Below, one piece after another: positions 20,966 to 29,127 of a stretch of DNA of 64,000 bases; the first letter of the stretch is position 1; every line of letters starts with the position of its first letter. Under the pieces are notes generated by a model. It was not told where the DNA came from. It saw only the letters and a program-made list of their open reading frames with translations, and did no database searches. The translations under genes were made by a program, and so were the position numbers. Location of the stretch: the NCBI GenBank assembly GCA_020848545.1, contig JADLHZ010000151.1, positions 62,001 through 126,000 on the forward strand. Reading direction: 5' to 3'. The stretch comes from Deltaproteobacteria bacterium. Lineage in GTDB: Bacteria; Myxococcota; JADLHZ01.

Positions 20966-22352
20966 TTTCTTCGCTCCACGGCGCGCGCCGCGTGATCAGG
21001 TGAAGGATGGGCGACGTCGCCACCGTCGTGACGACCGCCATGATGACGAGCATTGCGAAGAGCACCGGGGAGAGGATCTTCAAGTCGTAGCCGATGTTGA
21101 GGACGATGAGCTCCATCAGGCCGCGGGTGTTCATCAAGATGCCGAGCGCAGAAGCGTCGCGCCACGAGAGCCCGGTAACGCGCGCGGCGACGGTCGAGCC
21201 GAGAAACTTTCCGGCCGACGCGACGAGCACGATCAGCGCGCACATGAGCCACGCACCCTGACCGTCGACGAGGCCGATCTGCGTGCGCATGCCGGTGAAG
21301 GCAAAGAACGCGGGCAAGAACACGATCGTGACGACGTCTTCGAGCTTCTGCACGAGTGACTTCGCCAGCGCGCTGTCGCTCGGGATGATCGCGCCGAAGA
21401 GGAAGGCGCCGAAGATCGCGTGCACACCGATCGCTTCGGTGGCGAGCGCCGAGCAGAGCAGCCCAACGAACGCGAGCGGCACGAAACGCCCGTGGCCTTC
21501 GCCGTTCGCCTCGGCCCGCTGCAGCTTCCGATCGAGCCACGGCCGCAGAGCGAAGACGACGAGCACCGCGTAGCCGACCGCGAGGCCGATGGTCACGAAC
21601 GCCGAGCCGACGTCCGCGCGTGCGATGCCGACGACAAACGCGAGCAGACACCACGCGCTCACGTCGTCGGCGGCGGCGCAGGTGAGCGCGATGACGCCCA
21701 TGCGCGTCTTGTGCACGCGGCGGTCGGTCAAGATGCGCGCGAGGACCGGGAACGCCGTCACCGACATCGACACGGCGACGAAGAGCGCGAACACCGTGAA
21801 CGGCACGTCGTTGGTGGCGACGCGCGGGTAGAGGAAGAGCGCGAGCACGGCGCCGAGCGTGAACGGCAAGACGATGCTCGCGTGCGAGATCGCGACCGTC
21901 GTGTGCTCGCGGCCGCGCAGCGTGCGCATGTCGAGCGAGAGCCCGACGATGAACATGTAGAGGATGACCCCGATCTGCGAGAGGATACCGAGCATCGGCG
22001 CCATCGCCGCCGGCAGCACGAAGGCGTACGCCTCGGGCCAAACGCGGCCGAGCAGCGACGGGCCGAGCATGATGCCGGAAATCACCTCGCCGATGACCGG
22101 CGGCTGGCCGATGCGGCGAAAGAGCGCGCCGACCACGCGGCCGCACACGATGATGACGACGAGCGCGATGAGCACGTGCAACAAAGGATGTGCCTTTGAT
22201 GCGACGACCGCGGCGCCGAACCCCGGCGAAGGGCTCACGAGCATCGGCGCCGTCAGCTCCGCGCCCTGGTGCTGCACGAGGACGAAGACCAACCCTGCGA
22301 GCACCAGCATCGCCGGATACGCGAAGTATGTGCCGAGCGTCTTCGGTGCCAC
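20934..22352 (-). CDS. CPA2-family cation:proton antiporter
   Basis: A 472-aa integral membrane protein with ~12-13 hydrophobic segments and the monovalent cation:proton antiporter-2 pattern: GRVVGALFRRIGQPPVIGEV at about residues 75-94, GIMLGPSLLG, LSLDMRTLRG, and the helix-5 motif TCAAADDVSAW with paired Asp residues that bind cation and proton in NapA/KefB-type transporters. The NTRGLMELIVLNIG segment near the C-terminus is also typical. There is no KTN/RCK regulatory domain. The likely role is Na+/H+ or K+/H+ exchange at the inner membrane; ion choice cannot be read. Starts at GTG 22352, divergent from the M20 gene. Confidence 0.9.
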   Translation of the reverse strand: MAPKTLGTYFAYPAMLVLAGLVFVLVQHQGAELTAPMLVSPSPGFGAAVVASKAHPLLHVLIALVVIIVCGRVVGALFRRIGQPPVIGEVISGIMLGPSLLGRVWPEAYAFVLPAAMAPMLGILSQIGVILYMFIVGLSLDMRTLRGREHTTVAISHASIVLPFTLGAVLALFLYPRVATNDVPFTVFALFVAVSMSVTAFPVLARILTDRRVHKTRMGVIALTCAAADDVSAWCLLAFVVGIARADVGSAFVTIGLAVGYAVLVVFALRPWLDRKLQRAEANGEGHGRFVPLAFVGLLCSALATEAIGVHAIFGAFLFGAIIPSDSALAKSLVQKLEDVVTIVFLPAFFAFTGMRTQIGLVDGQGAWLMCALIVLVASAGKFLGSTVAARVTGLSWRDASALGILMNTRGLMELIVLNIGYDLKILSPVLFAMLVIMAVVTTVATSPILHLITRRAPWSEESVSSGGRSLV

Positions 22353-22586
22353 CGCCCTGCGCAGCTAGCCGATGCCGATGCCGGAGGCTAGGAGTCTGGC
22401 TGAGTAATCCGGACCGAGCGATTTGGTGCGATTTCGAGCCGAGGTCGTGTTCCAAAAAACGCACGCCGAGCGCTTCGCGTTTCACTTGTCGATCGGCGGC
22501 GCGTTCTGATGTAGCGGCCCATGAGCGTGCCGGCGCCAGCCGGACGCCAACGCAGAGCCGAGCTTGTCTCGGCTGGAGTGTAATAA
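22353..22586. promoter_or_regulatory. Divergent intergenic region, antiporter / M20 protein
   Basis: 234 bases between two divergent starts. No ORF of convincing codon use, no tRNA and no clear palindrome. Promoters for both neighbours must lie here. A GGAGTG lies 10 bases before the ATG at 22587. Confidence 0.45.
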
Positions 22587-24032
22587 ATGCTCATCGCGCT
22601 CTTCGTCCTCGCGGCCATGGATCCTGTCTACGCGGAGATCAAGAAGCAGCACGCCCAAAACATTGAGCGCCTGCAGCAATGGATCGCGCTGCCGAGCATC
22701 GCCGCCGAGAACCTCGCGAGCGAAGAAGGCGCCACGAAGATGATGGCGCTGTTGAAGGAGGCCGGGTTTCAACGCGTCGAGCGCGTGGCGACCGACGGCA
22801 AGCCCGGGGTGTTCGCGACGCTCGACGCCGGCGCCAAGAAGTCGCTCGGCCTCTACTTCATGTACGACGTAAAGCAGTACGACCCGAAGGAGTGGTCGTC
22901 GCCGCCGCTCGCCGCCGCGATCGTCGACAAGCCGGGCATGGGCAAGATCATGATCGGCCGCGGCACCGTGAACCAGAAGGGACCGCAAGCGGCGTTCCTC
23001 GCGGCGCTGCTGGCGTTCAAAGCGGCAGGCCAGAAGCTGCCGGTGAACCTCGTGCTCGTCGCCGAGGGCGAGGAAGAGATCGGCTCGCCGCACTTTCATC
23101 AAATCGTGAAGAAGCCCGAGGTGCAGCAGGCGCTGAGCAAGACGATCGGCGTGTTCATGCCGTCAGCGGCGCAGGCGCTCGACGGCGAGGTCGTCGTGTC
23201 GCTAGGGGCCAAGGGCGTCGTCGAGCTCGAGCTCGTCGCGAGCGGCGAGAAGTGGGGCCGCGGGCCGCAGAAAGACGTGCACTCTGGGCAGCGCGCGCGC
23301 ATCGACAGCCCGGCGTTTCACTTGGTGCAAGCGCTCGCGACGCTGGTGAACAAGGACGGCGATCCCGCGATCGACGGCTTCGCCGACGCCGCCCGCGCGC
23401 TCACGGCCGACGAGAACGCCATGATCGAGAGCGCCGCGAAGCGTTCGAGCGAAGCCGACGCGAAGAAGACCTTCAGCGTGACGAAGTGGGCGCACGACGT
23501 GTCGTGGAAGGAGTCGCTCGTGATGCTCGCGGCGCGCCCGACGGTGAACATCGAAGGCCTCGTAGGCGGCTACACCGGTCCCGGCGGCAAGACCGTGCTG
23601 CCGAACCGCGCCGTCGCCAAGATCGATCTGCGCCTCGTGCCGAACATGCGCTTCGACGCCGCCGTCCTTGCGCTGCGAGCCCACCTGAAAAAGCGAGGGT
23701 TCGGCGACATCGAGGTGAACGTGAGCGGCGGCTATGATCCCACCGAGACGAAGAAGGACGCGTGGCTCGTGCGCGCGCAACAGAAGACCTACGCGAGCTA
23801 CGGAATCGAAGCGCCGTTCTGGGTGCGCAACGCCGGATCGTATCCCGGCTTCGTCTTCACGAACCCGCCGTTGTCCTTGCCGGCCGGGCACTTCGGCCTG
23901 GGGCACGGCGGCGGGGCGCATGCGCCGGACGAGTACATATTAATAGAGAGCGCCACACCTAAGCTCAAAGGCTATGACGACGCGATCCGCTCCTTCGCCG
24001 ACTATTTAGTCACCCTTGCCGAGGGTTCCTGA
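22587..24032 (+). CDS. M20-family metallopeptidase-like protein with altered metal ligands
   Basis: A 481-aa protein of M20 peptidase/dipeptidase layout. The start LIALFVLAAMDPVYA could be a signal peptide, so export is possible. The family's HxDV motif reads FMYDVKQYD: the zinc-binding His is Met92 while the catalytic-support Asp94 is kept. The bridging-Asp motif GRGxxDxKG reads GRGTVNQKG, with Asn129. The EGEEEIGS glutamates (162-164 region) are intact and a C-terminal GHGGGAHAPDE region carries late histidines. It therefore lacks two standard metal ligands; it may bind one metal, or have become non-catalytic. 89 bases separate it from the acyltransferase-P450 gene on the same strand. An internal ATG (Met11) would remove the signal-like part. 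Confidence 0.82.
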   Translation: MLIALFVLAAMDPVYAEIKKQHAQNIERLQQWIALPSIAAENLASEEGATKMMALLKEAGFQRVERVATDGKPGVFATLDAGAKKSLGLYFMYDVKQYDPKEWSSPPLAAAIVDKPGMGKIMIGRGTVNQKGPQAAFLAALLAFKAAGQKLPVNLVLVAEGEEEIGSPHFHQIVKKPEVQQALSKTIGVFMPSAAQALDGEVVVSLGAKGVVELELVASGEKWGRGPQKDVHSGQRARIDSPAFHLVQALATLVNKDGDPAIDGFADAARALTADENAMIESAAKRSSEADAKKTFSVTKWAHDVSWKESLVMLAARPTVNIEGLVGGYTGPGGKTVLPNRAVAKIDLRLVPNMRFDAAVLALRAHLKKRGFGDIEVNVSGGYDPTETKKDAWLVRAQQKTYASYGIEAPFWVRNAGSYPGFVFTNPPLSLPAGHFGLGHGGGAHAPDEYILIESATPKLKGYDDAIRSFADYLVTLAEGS

Positions 24033-24121
24033 GCCACCGCCGACAATTGTCTCGAGGGGGGCGCCCCTCCGACGCCGAGGCTGGACGCACCTTCGACTGA
24101 GGTCGCGCGATAACGCACGGC

Positions 24122-26914
24122 ATGAGGCTCGGTGCCCTGCCGGAGCGCATGACGGAGTTCATGGCGCTCCTCGACGATCCACGCGCCCCGCTCGTGATGC
24201 ACTTTCACGTGCGCTGGCAGGCGGATGCGCTTTTCTCGCTCGACGCCCTGCGCGCGGCGACGCGGCGGCTCTTCGAGAAGCACCCGCGCCTCACGGAGCG
24301 CTTCGCGCTCGACCGCGCCTGCTGGGAGCACGCCTCTGACCTCGACGCGCTCGTCGATCGCGTGTGGGAAGCGAATGGCGCATCGCTCGCGGAGTTTCGC
24401 GCATGCAAGATCGCCTTCGATCGCGCCCCGCTCTTTCGCCTGCGCGCAGACGGCGACGGTCTCTCGCTGGCGATGCACCACGTGCTCGCTGACGGAAAAT
24501 CCGGCGCGCACTTTCTCGGGCTCCTGCTCGCCGAGCTCACCAGCGAAGCGCTGCCGCAGCTGCGCGTGCGCGAGCGACCGGAAGCGAAGCTGACCTGGAA
24601 GCAGCTCTTCTTCGCGATCGTCGAGTGCTTCACGCGCGTCTTCGATCTCTTGTTTCGACCGCCGGTGATGCTCGGGCCCGTGACCTACGCAGGCGCCGGC
24701 GAGAGCTTCACCGCGCGCGTCGTTCCGAAGGGGGAGCTCGACGCGATGAACGCAGCGCTCAAGTCCGCGCACCCGGGCGCCACCTTGAACGAAGCGCTCT
24801 TGGCCGCGGTGCACCTGAGCGCGGCAGATCTTCTCGCCGAGCAGAAGGCGCGCGGCGTGGTGCACGGCGGCAGCGGGCGCATCTCGGTCATGATGCCGCT
24901 CGACTTGCGCCAAGCGTTGGGCCGCGCCGAGCCCTTTCACAACTTCTCGACGACCTTCTCGGTGACGAGCGCGCCGCGCCATCGCCGCCATGCGCACGCG
25001 TTGCTCCAGCACGTCCACGCGCAGGTCGATCGCGCGCGGCGCCGGCTCGCGGGGTTCGGACCCTTCTTGCTCTTCTCGCTCGCGCGCAGGCTCGGCGCCG
25101 TCGCCAAGGACCGCGCGCACCGTTCGCGACACGGCGCGCCGAAGCGGCTGACCGGCGGCGACCCGAAGTTTTGGCGCCAGCTCGACACCGTGATCTTCAC
25201 CTACCTCGGCAAGCTGCGTTTTCCGGCGGCGCTCGACCAGAAGGTGGACGGCATCGAGGGCTACGCGCCGGTGCTGCCGCCGTGCGGCGTGGCGATCGAC
25301 GCGGCGACGACGCAGCAAGGCCTGTGCTTCTGGCTGCACGCGAGCGACGCGACGCTGTCGCCAAAAGACGCCGAGCGCTTCTGCGATCTCGTGGTCGCCC
25401 ACACGCGAGCGATCTTGCAGCCGGCGGTCGCGGTGGCCGGGAGCCCTTCGCGCTTTGCCACGACGCGCGCGTTCTTTCGTGATCCCTTGGCGTTGCTCGG
25501 TCTTTGCCGCGACAAAGGTGACTTCGTGCGCTTGAACGTGCTTGGCCCGAAGCAATACGTCGCCAGCCACCCGGCGCTGATCGAAGAGATCTTGGTCGAC
25601 AAGGGCCGCGTGTTTCGCAAGGACCAGGCGCTGCGCATGCTCGCGCGCGTGCTCGGCGAGGGCTTGCTCACGAGCGACGGCACGTTTTGGGCGCAGCAAA
25701 GGAAGCTCTTGCTGCCGGCGTTCCACCCCTCGCGCATGGCCGGCTACGCGGCGCAGATGGTCGCCGCGAGCGATCGCTTGGCCAGCACCTGGAAGCCCTT
25801 CGAGCAGAAGGACGTTTACAAAGAGATGCTCGCGCTGACGATCGACATCGTCGGCCGCACGCTCTTTGGCGCCGAAGAGGCGGAGGACGCCGAGGAAGTC
25901 GGCGGCGCGCTCGACGCCGTGATCCAACGCTTGAGCGATCCGCTCTACGTGATGGCGCCGTGGGCGGTGCACCTCGGCCTGCCGAGCGGGCGCCGCTTCG
26001 TCCGCGCGCTGAAGACGCTCGACGCGCTCGTCGCTCGCCTCATCGCGCGCCGCCGCACGCGCCCGCTCGACGAAGGCGATCTCTTGGGCCTGATGATCGG
26101 CGCCGTCGATCGCGGCGCGATGACAAAGGAGGAGCTGCGCAACGAAGCGCTCATCCTCTACGTCACGGGTCACGAGACGACGGCGATCGCGCTCGCCTAT
26201 ACGCTGTGGCTCGTCGCCCAGAGCCCTGCGGTCGAGCGGCGCTTGCAAGGCGAGCTCAGCAGCGTCCTCAACGGGCGCTTGCCCACGCTCGACGACGTGC
26301 GCGCGCTGCCGTTCACCGAGTGCGTCGTCAAAGAAGCGCTGCGCCTGTATCCGCCGGCCTGGTCGCTCGCGCGGCAAGCGACCGAGACGACCAAGATCGG
26401 CCCGCACACGATCGAGAAAGGCGCCGCGATCTGGATGGGCCCGTGGGCCGTGCAACACGACGCGCGCTTCTTCCCGGATCCCGAGCGCTTCTCGCCGGAG
26501 CGCTGGCTCGATCCGAAGATGGAGCAGCTGCCGAAGTGCGCGTACTTCCCCTTCGGCTCGGGCCCGCGCGTGTGCATCGGCCAAGCGTTCGCGAAGAGCG
26601 AGCTCGTGCTGGTGCTCGCGACGATCGCCCAGCGCTTCAAGCTGCGCTTCGCCGAGCAGGCGCCGCCGAAGATGCGCCCGAGCTTCACGCTGCGGCCGAT
26701 CTCTTCGTTCGCCGCGACCGTTGTCCCGCGCGATCCCGAGGCGATGCCGGCACAGGAGCCCGTGCCGCTCCCGCAGGCCACGCGCATCATGGCGCCGTCG
26801 AAGTGCCCATTTCGCCGCATGCTCGGCATCGGACAAGTGTCGGAGAGCACCGATGAGAGCGACAAAACTCCCGTCCAGACGCTGCCGCCGGCGCCCTCGA
26901 TAACGGAAGCATGA
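24122..26914 (+). CDS. Condensation-like acyltransferase fused to cytochrome P450
   Basis: A 930-aa two-enzyme fusion in one uninterrupted frame. Residues ~1-440 resemble the condensation/PapA/wax-synthase acyltransferase superfamily: the active-site motif MHHVLADGKSG (HHxxxDG, H119-G125) is complete and SVMMPLDLR resembles the family's second conserved segment. Residues ~450-890 are a complete P450: C-helix WAQQRK, I-helix VTGHETTAIA, K-helix EALRLYPP, and heme loop FPFGSGPRVCIG with Cys at about 818. No TM anchor and no fused reductase, so electrons must come from elsewhere. I infer that an acyl group is transferred and the acyl or its acceptor hydroxylated. Its stop overlaps the next start (ATGA) of the GT-desaturase fusion, so the two are coupled. 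Confidence 0.88.
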   Translation: MRLGALPERMTEFMALLDDPRAPLVMHFHVRWQADALFSLDALRAATRRLFEKHPRLTERFALDRACWEHASDLDALVDRVWEANGASLAEFRACKIAFDRAPLFRLRADGDGLSLAMHHVLADGKSGAHFLGLLLAELTSEALPQLRVRERPEAKLTWKQLFFAIVECFTRVFDLLFRPPVMLGPVTYAGAGESFTARVVPKGELDAMNAALKSAHPGATLNEALLAAVHLSAADLLAEQKARGVVHGGSGRISVMMPLDLRQALGRAEPFHNFSTTFSVTSAPRHRRHAHALLQHVHAQVDRARRRLAGFGPFLLFSLARRLGAVAKDRAHRSRHGAPKRLTGGDPKFWRQLDTVIFTYLGKLRFPAALDQKVDGIEGYAPVLPPCGVAIDAATTQQGLCFWLHASDATLSPKDAERFCDLVVAHTRAILQPAVAVAGSPSRFATTRAFFRDPLALLGLCRDKGDFVRLNVLGPKQYVASHPALIEEILVDKGRVFRKDQALRMLARVLGEGLLTSDGTFWAQQRKLLLPAFHPSRMAGYAAQMVAASDRLASTWKPFEQKDVYKEMLALTIDIVGRTLFGAEEAEDAEEVGGALDAVIQRLSDPLYVMAPWAVHLGLPSGRRFVRALKTLDALVARLIARRRTRPLDEGDLLGLMIGAVDRGAMTKEELRNEALILYVTGHETTAIALAYTLWLVAQSPAVERRLQGELSSVLNGRLPTLDDVRALPFTECVVKEALRLYPPAWSLARQATETTKIGPHTIEKGAAIWMGPWAVQHDARFFPDPERFSPERWLDPKMEQLPKCAYFPFGSGPRVCIGQAFAKSELVLVLATIAQRFKLRFAEQAPPKMRPSFTLRPISSFAATVVPRDPEAMPAQEPVPLPQATRIMAPSKCPFRRMLGIGQVSESTDESDKTPVQTLPPAPSITEA

Positions 26915-29127
26915 TGACCACGGTGCTCATCACGCTCGCCGGCTTCGCGTTCGTCGCGCACGCCGGCATCTTCTTGCTCGGCATCGCGCTCGCGTGGCGG
27001 CAACACTCGAAGAAAGCGCCGCCGGCCCGCGCGCTGCCCGTGACGATCCTGAAGCCGCTCGCCGGCTTCGACGACGGCCTCGAGGACAACCTGCGCTCGT
27101 TCTTCGCGCTGCAGCACGCGGCGCCGTTCGAGCTCGTGTTCTCGATCGACGCCTCCGAGCGCACGGGTGACGCCGCGGCGCTCGCGCAGCGTCTGATCGC
27201 CGAGCATCCTGCGGTGAGCGCCCGCTTCGTCCTCTCAGCGCGCGACGCTGGCGACAACCCGAAGATCGCGAACTTACTCGCCGGCGCCGCCGTCGCGCGT
27301 CACGATTTCGTGCTCGTGAGCGACGCCAACGTGCGCGTCGCGCCGGACTATCTGACGCGGCTCACCTCGCACTACTCGGACGACGTCGGCGTCGTGTGCA
27401 GCTGCATCGTCGGCAAGGGCGCGGAGAGCTTCGGCGCGGCAGTCGACGGGCTCGGCCTCAACACCTTCTACACGCGTGGCATGTTCCTCTCGATGCTCGG
27501 CGGCGAACCGGCCGTGCCGGGCAAAGGGATGCTCTTCTCCACGCGCGCGGCCGAGCGCTTCGGCGGTCTGCGATCGCTCTTGCGTTACTTCGCCGAGGAC
27601 TACCTCTTCGGCAAGCGCATGCTGGGCCTCGGCCTGCGCATCGTCGCGACCGAAGAGGGCCTCGTGCAGCACATGGGGCGGTCGAGCGTGCTCGACTACA
27701 TGCGCCGGCAAATCCGCTGGAGCCAGATTCGCCGGCTCTACGGCGGCGCCGCGTACGCGTTCGAGCTGTTGACGATGAACGCGCTCGCTCCGGCGGTGCT
27801 CGGCGGCGTCGCGGCGGCGTGGCTCTTCGGCTTCTCGGCCGTCTCGTTCGCGGCGGCGTGGCTCGCGTTCGAGCTCCTCTGCGATCTCGCGCTTACGCTG
27901 AAGGTCGGCGGCGACGTGAGCGCCCGCTTCCCCCTCTATTGGCTCGCGCGCGAAGCCCTCGCGCTTCCGATCTGGATCGCCACCTACGCGTCACGGCACA
28001 TCGTCTGGCGTGGCAAGAGACTGCCCTTCGATCGCGAAGGCCGCGTCACCGAGCCGGTCGAGATGTTCACGAAGACGAAGAAGGGCGAGCCGCACTACGA
28101 GCGCCGCCGCTTCATCATGAAGAAGTATCCGCAGATCCGTTCGTTGATGGGCCACGACACGCGCACGGCGTGGGTGACCATCGCCGTCGTGATCCTGCAG
28201 CTCGCGCTCGCGTGGGGCTTCGCGCTGCTCGCCGCGCAAGGGAGCGTCTTCGCGCATCCGATCGCCATGGTCGTCTACGCCTACGCGTTCGGCGCGATCC
28301 TGACGCACTGGCTGAGCATGACCATCCACGAGACCTCGCACGATCTCGCCTTCAAATCGCACCGCGCGAACCAGGCGCTGGCGTTGCTCGCCAACATTCC
28401 GATGCTCGTGCCGATCGCGATGACCTTCCATCGCTATCACTTGGGCCACCACGCGCTGCTCGGCGTCGACAAAGAGGACACCGACCTGCCGACGCGGTGG
28501 GAAGCGCGCGTGATCCGCCGCTCGACCGTGCTGAAGTTTCTGTGGCTCTCGCTCTACTTCTTCGTCTACTCGCTGCGCGGGCTCACCTTCGCCAAGAAGC
28601 CGAACCGCGCCGAGTGGCTGAACATCGTGTTCAGCTTGACGATGACTGCTTTGATCGTGAAGACGCTCGGCTGGACGGCGTTCGCGTACCTCGCGTGGAG
28701 CATGTTCTTCGCGCACAGCCTGCACCCGGTCGCGGCGCACTTCATCCACGAGCACTACATCTTCTCGGCGCCGCAGGAGACGTACTCGTACTACGGCGTG
28801 TTGAACCGGGTGACCTTCAACGTCGGCTATCACGTGGAGCACCACGACTTCATGAACGTGCCGGGGTGGAAGCTGCCGGCGCTCCACGCGATGGCGGGCA
28901 CCGAGTACTCGCGCCTCGTGTCGCACAAGTCGTGGACGCTCGTCCTGCTCGAGTTCATCTTCTGCCCGCGGATCGGCGTCGACAGCCGCGTCGTGCGCAG
29001 CCGCGCGGCGTTTCAGCGCACGCGCACGCAGGCTCACAAGGAGAGCAACGAGCGCGAGCATCGCTGGAAGAAGCCGGCGCACGAGAATGACCTCGGCGAG
29101 ATCACCGGCGAGGTGCTCCTATGGTGA
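26911..29127 (+). CDS. Ceramide-glucosyltransferase-like GT fused to dihydroceramide delta-4-desaturase
   Basis: A 738-aa membrane protein. Residues ~1-385 are a GT-A glycosyltransferase of GT21/HpnI type: N-terminal TM, ILKPLAGFDDGLEDNL, DxD-like SDANVRV, EDYLFGK, and the (Q/R)xxRW motif in RRQIRWSQIRR. Residues ~395-738 match sphingolipid delta-4 desaturases (DEGS/DES1) nearly end to end: KKYPQIRSLMGHDTRTAW, box 1 HETSHD, box 2 HRYHLGHH, ETYSYYG, and box 3 FNVGYHVEHHDFMNVPGWKL. All three His boxes and both GT active-site regions are intact. I infer that one polypeptide both desaturates the sphingoid base and adds a sugar to the ceramide at the inner membrane. Overlaps both neighbours (4 and 7 bases). 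Confidence 0.92.
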   Translation: MMTTVLITLAGFAFVAHAGIFLLGIALAWRQHSKKAPPARALPVTILKPLAGFDDGLEDNLRSFFALQHAAPFELVFSIDASERTGDAAALAQRLIAEHPAVSARFVLSARDAGDNPKIANLLAGAAVARHDFVLVSDANVRVAPDYLTRLTSHYSDDVGVVCSCIVGKGAESFGAAVDGLGLNTFYTRGMFLSMLGGEPAVPGKGMLFSTRAAERFGGLRSLLRYFAEDYLFGKRMLGLGLRIVATEEGLVQHMGRSSVLDYMRRQIRWSQIRRLYGGAAYAFELLTMNALAPAVLGGVAAAWLFGFSAVSFAAAWLAFELLCDLALTLKVGGDVSARFPLYWLAREALALPIWIATYASRHIVWRGKRLPFDREGRVTEPVEMFTKTKKGEPHYERRRFIMKKYPQIRSLMGHDTRTAWVTIAVVILQLALAWGFALLAAQGSVFAHPIAMVVYAYAFGAILTHWLSMTIHETSHDLAFKSHRANQALALLANIPMLVPIAMTFHRYHLGHHALLGVDKEDTDLPTRWEARVIRRSTVLKFLWLSLYFFVYSLRGLTFAKKPNRAEWLNIVFSLTMTALIVKTLGWTAFAYLAWSMFFAHSLHPVAAHFIHEHYIFSAPQETYSYYGVLNRVTFNVGYHVEHHDFMNVPGWKLPALHAMAGTEYSRLVSHKSWTLVLLEFIFCPRIGVDSRVVRSRAAFQRTRTQAHKESNEREHRWKKPAHENDLGEITGEVLLW

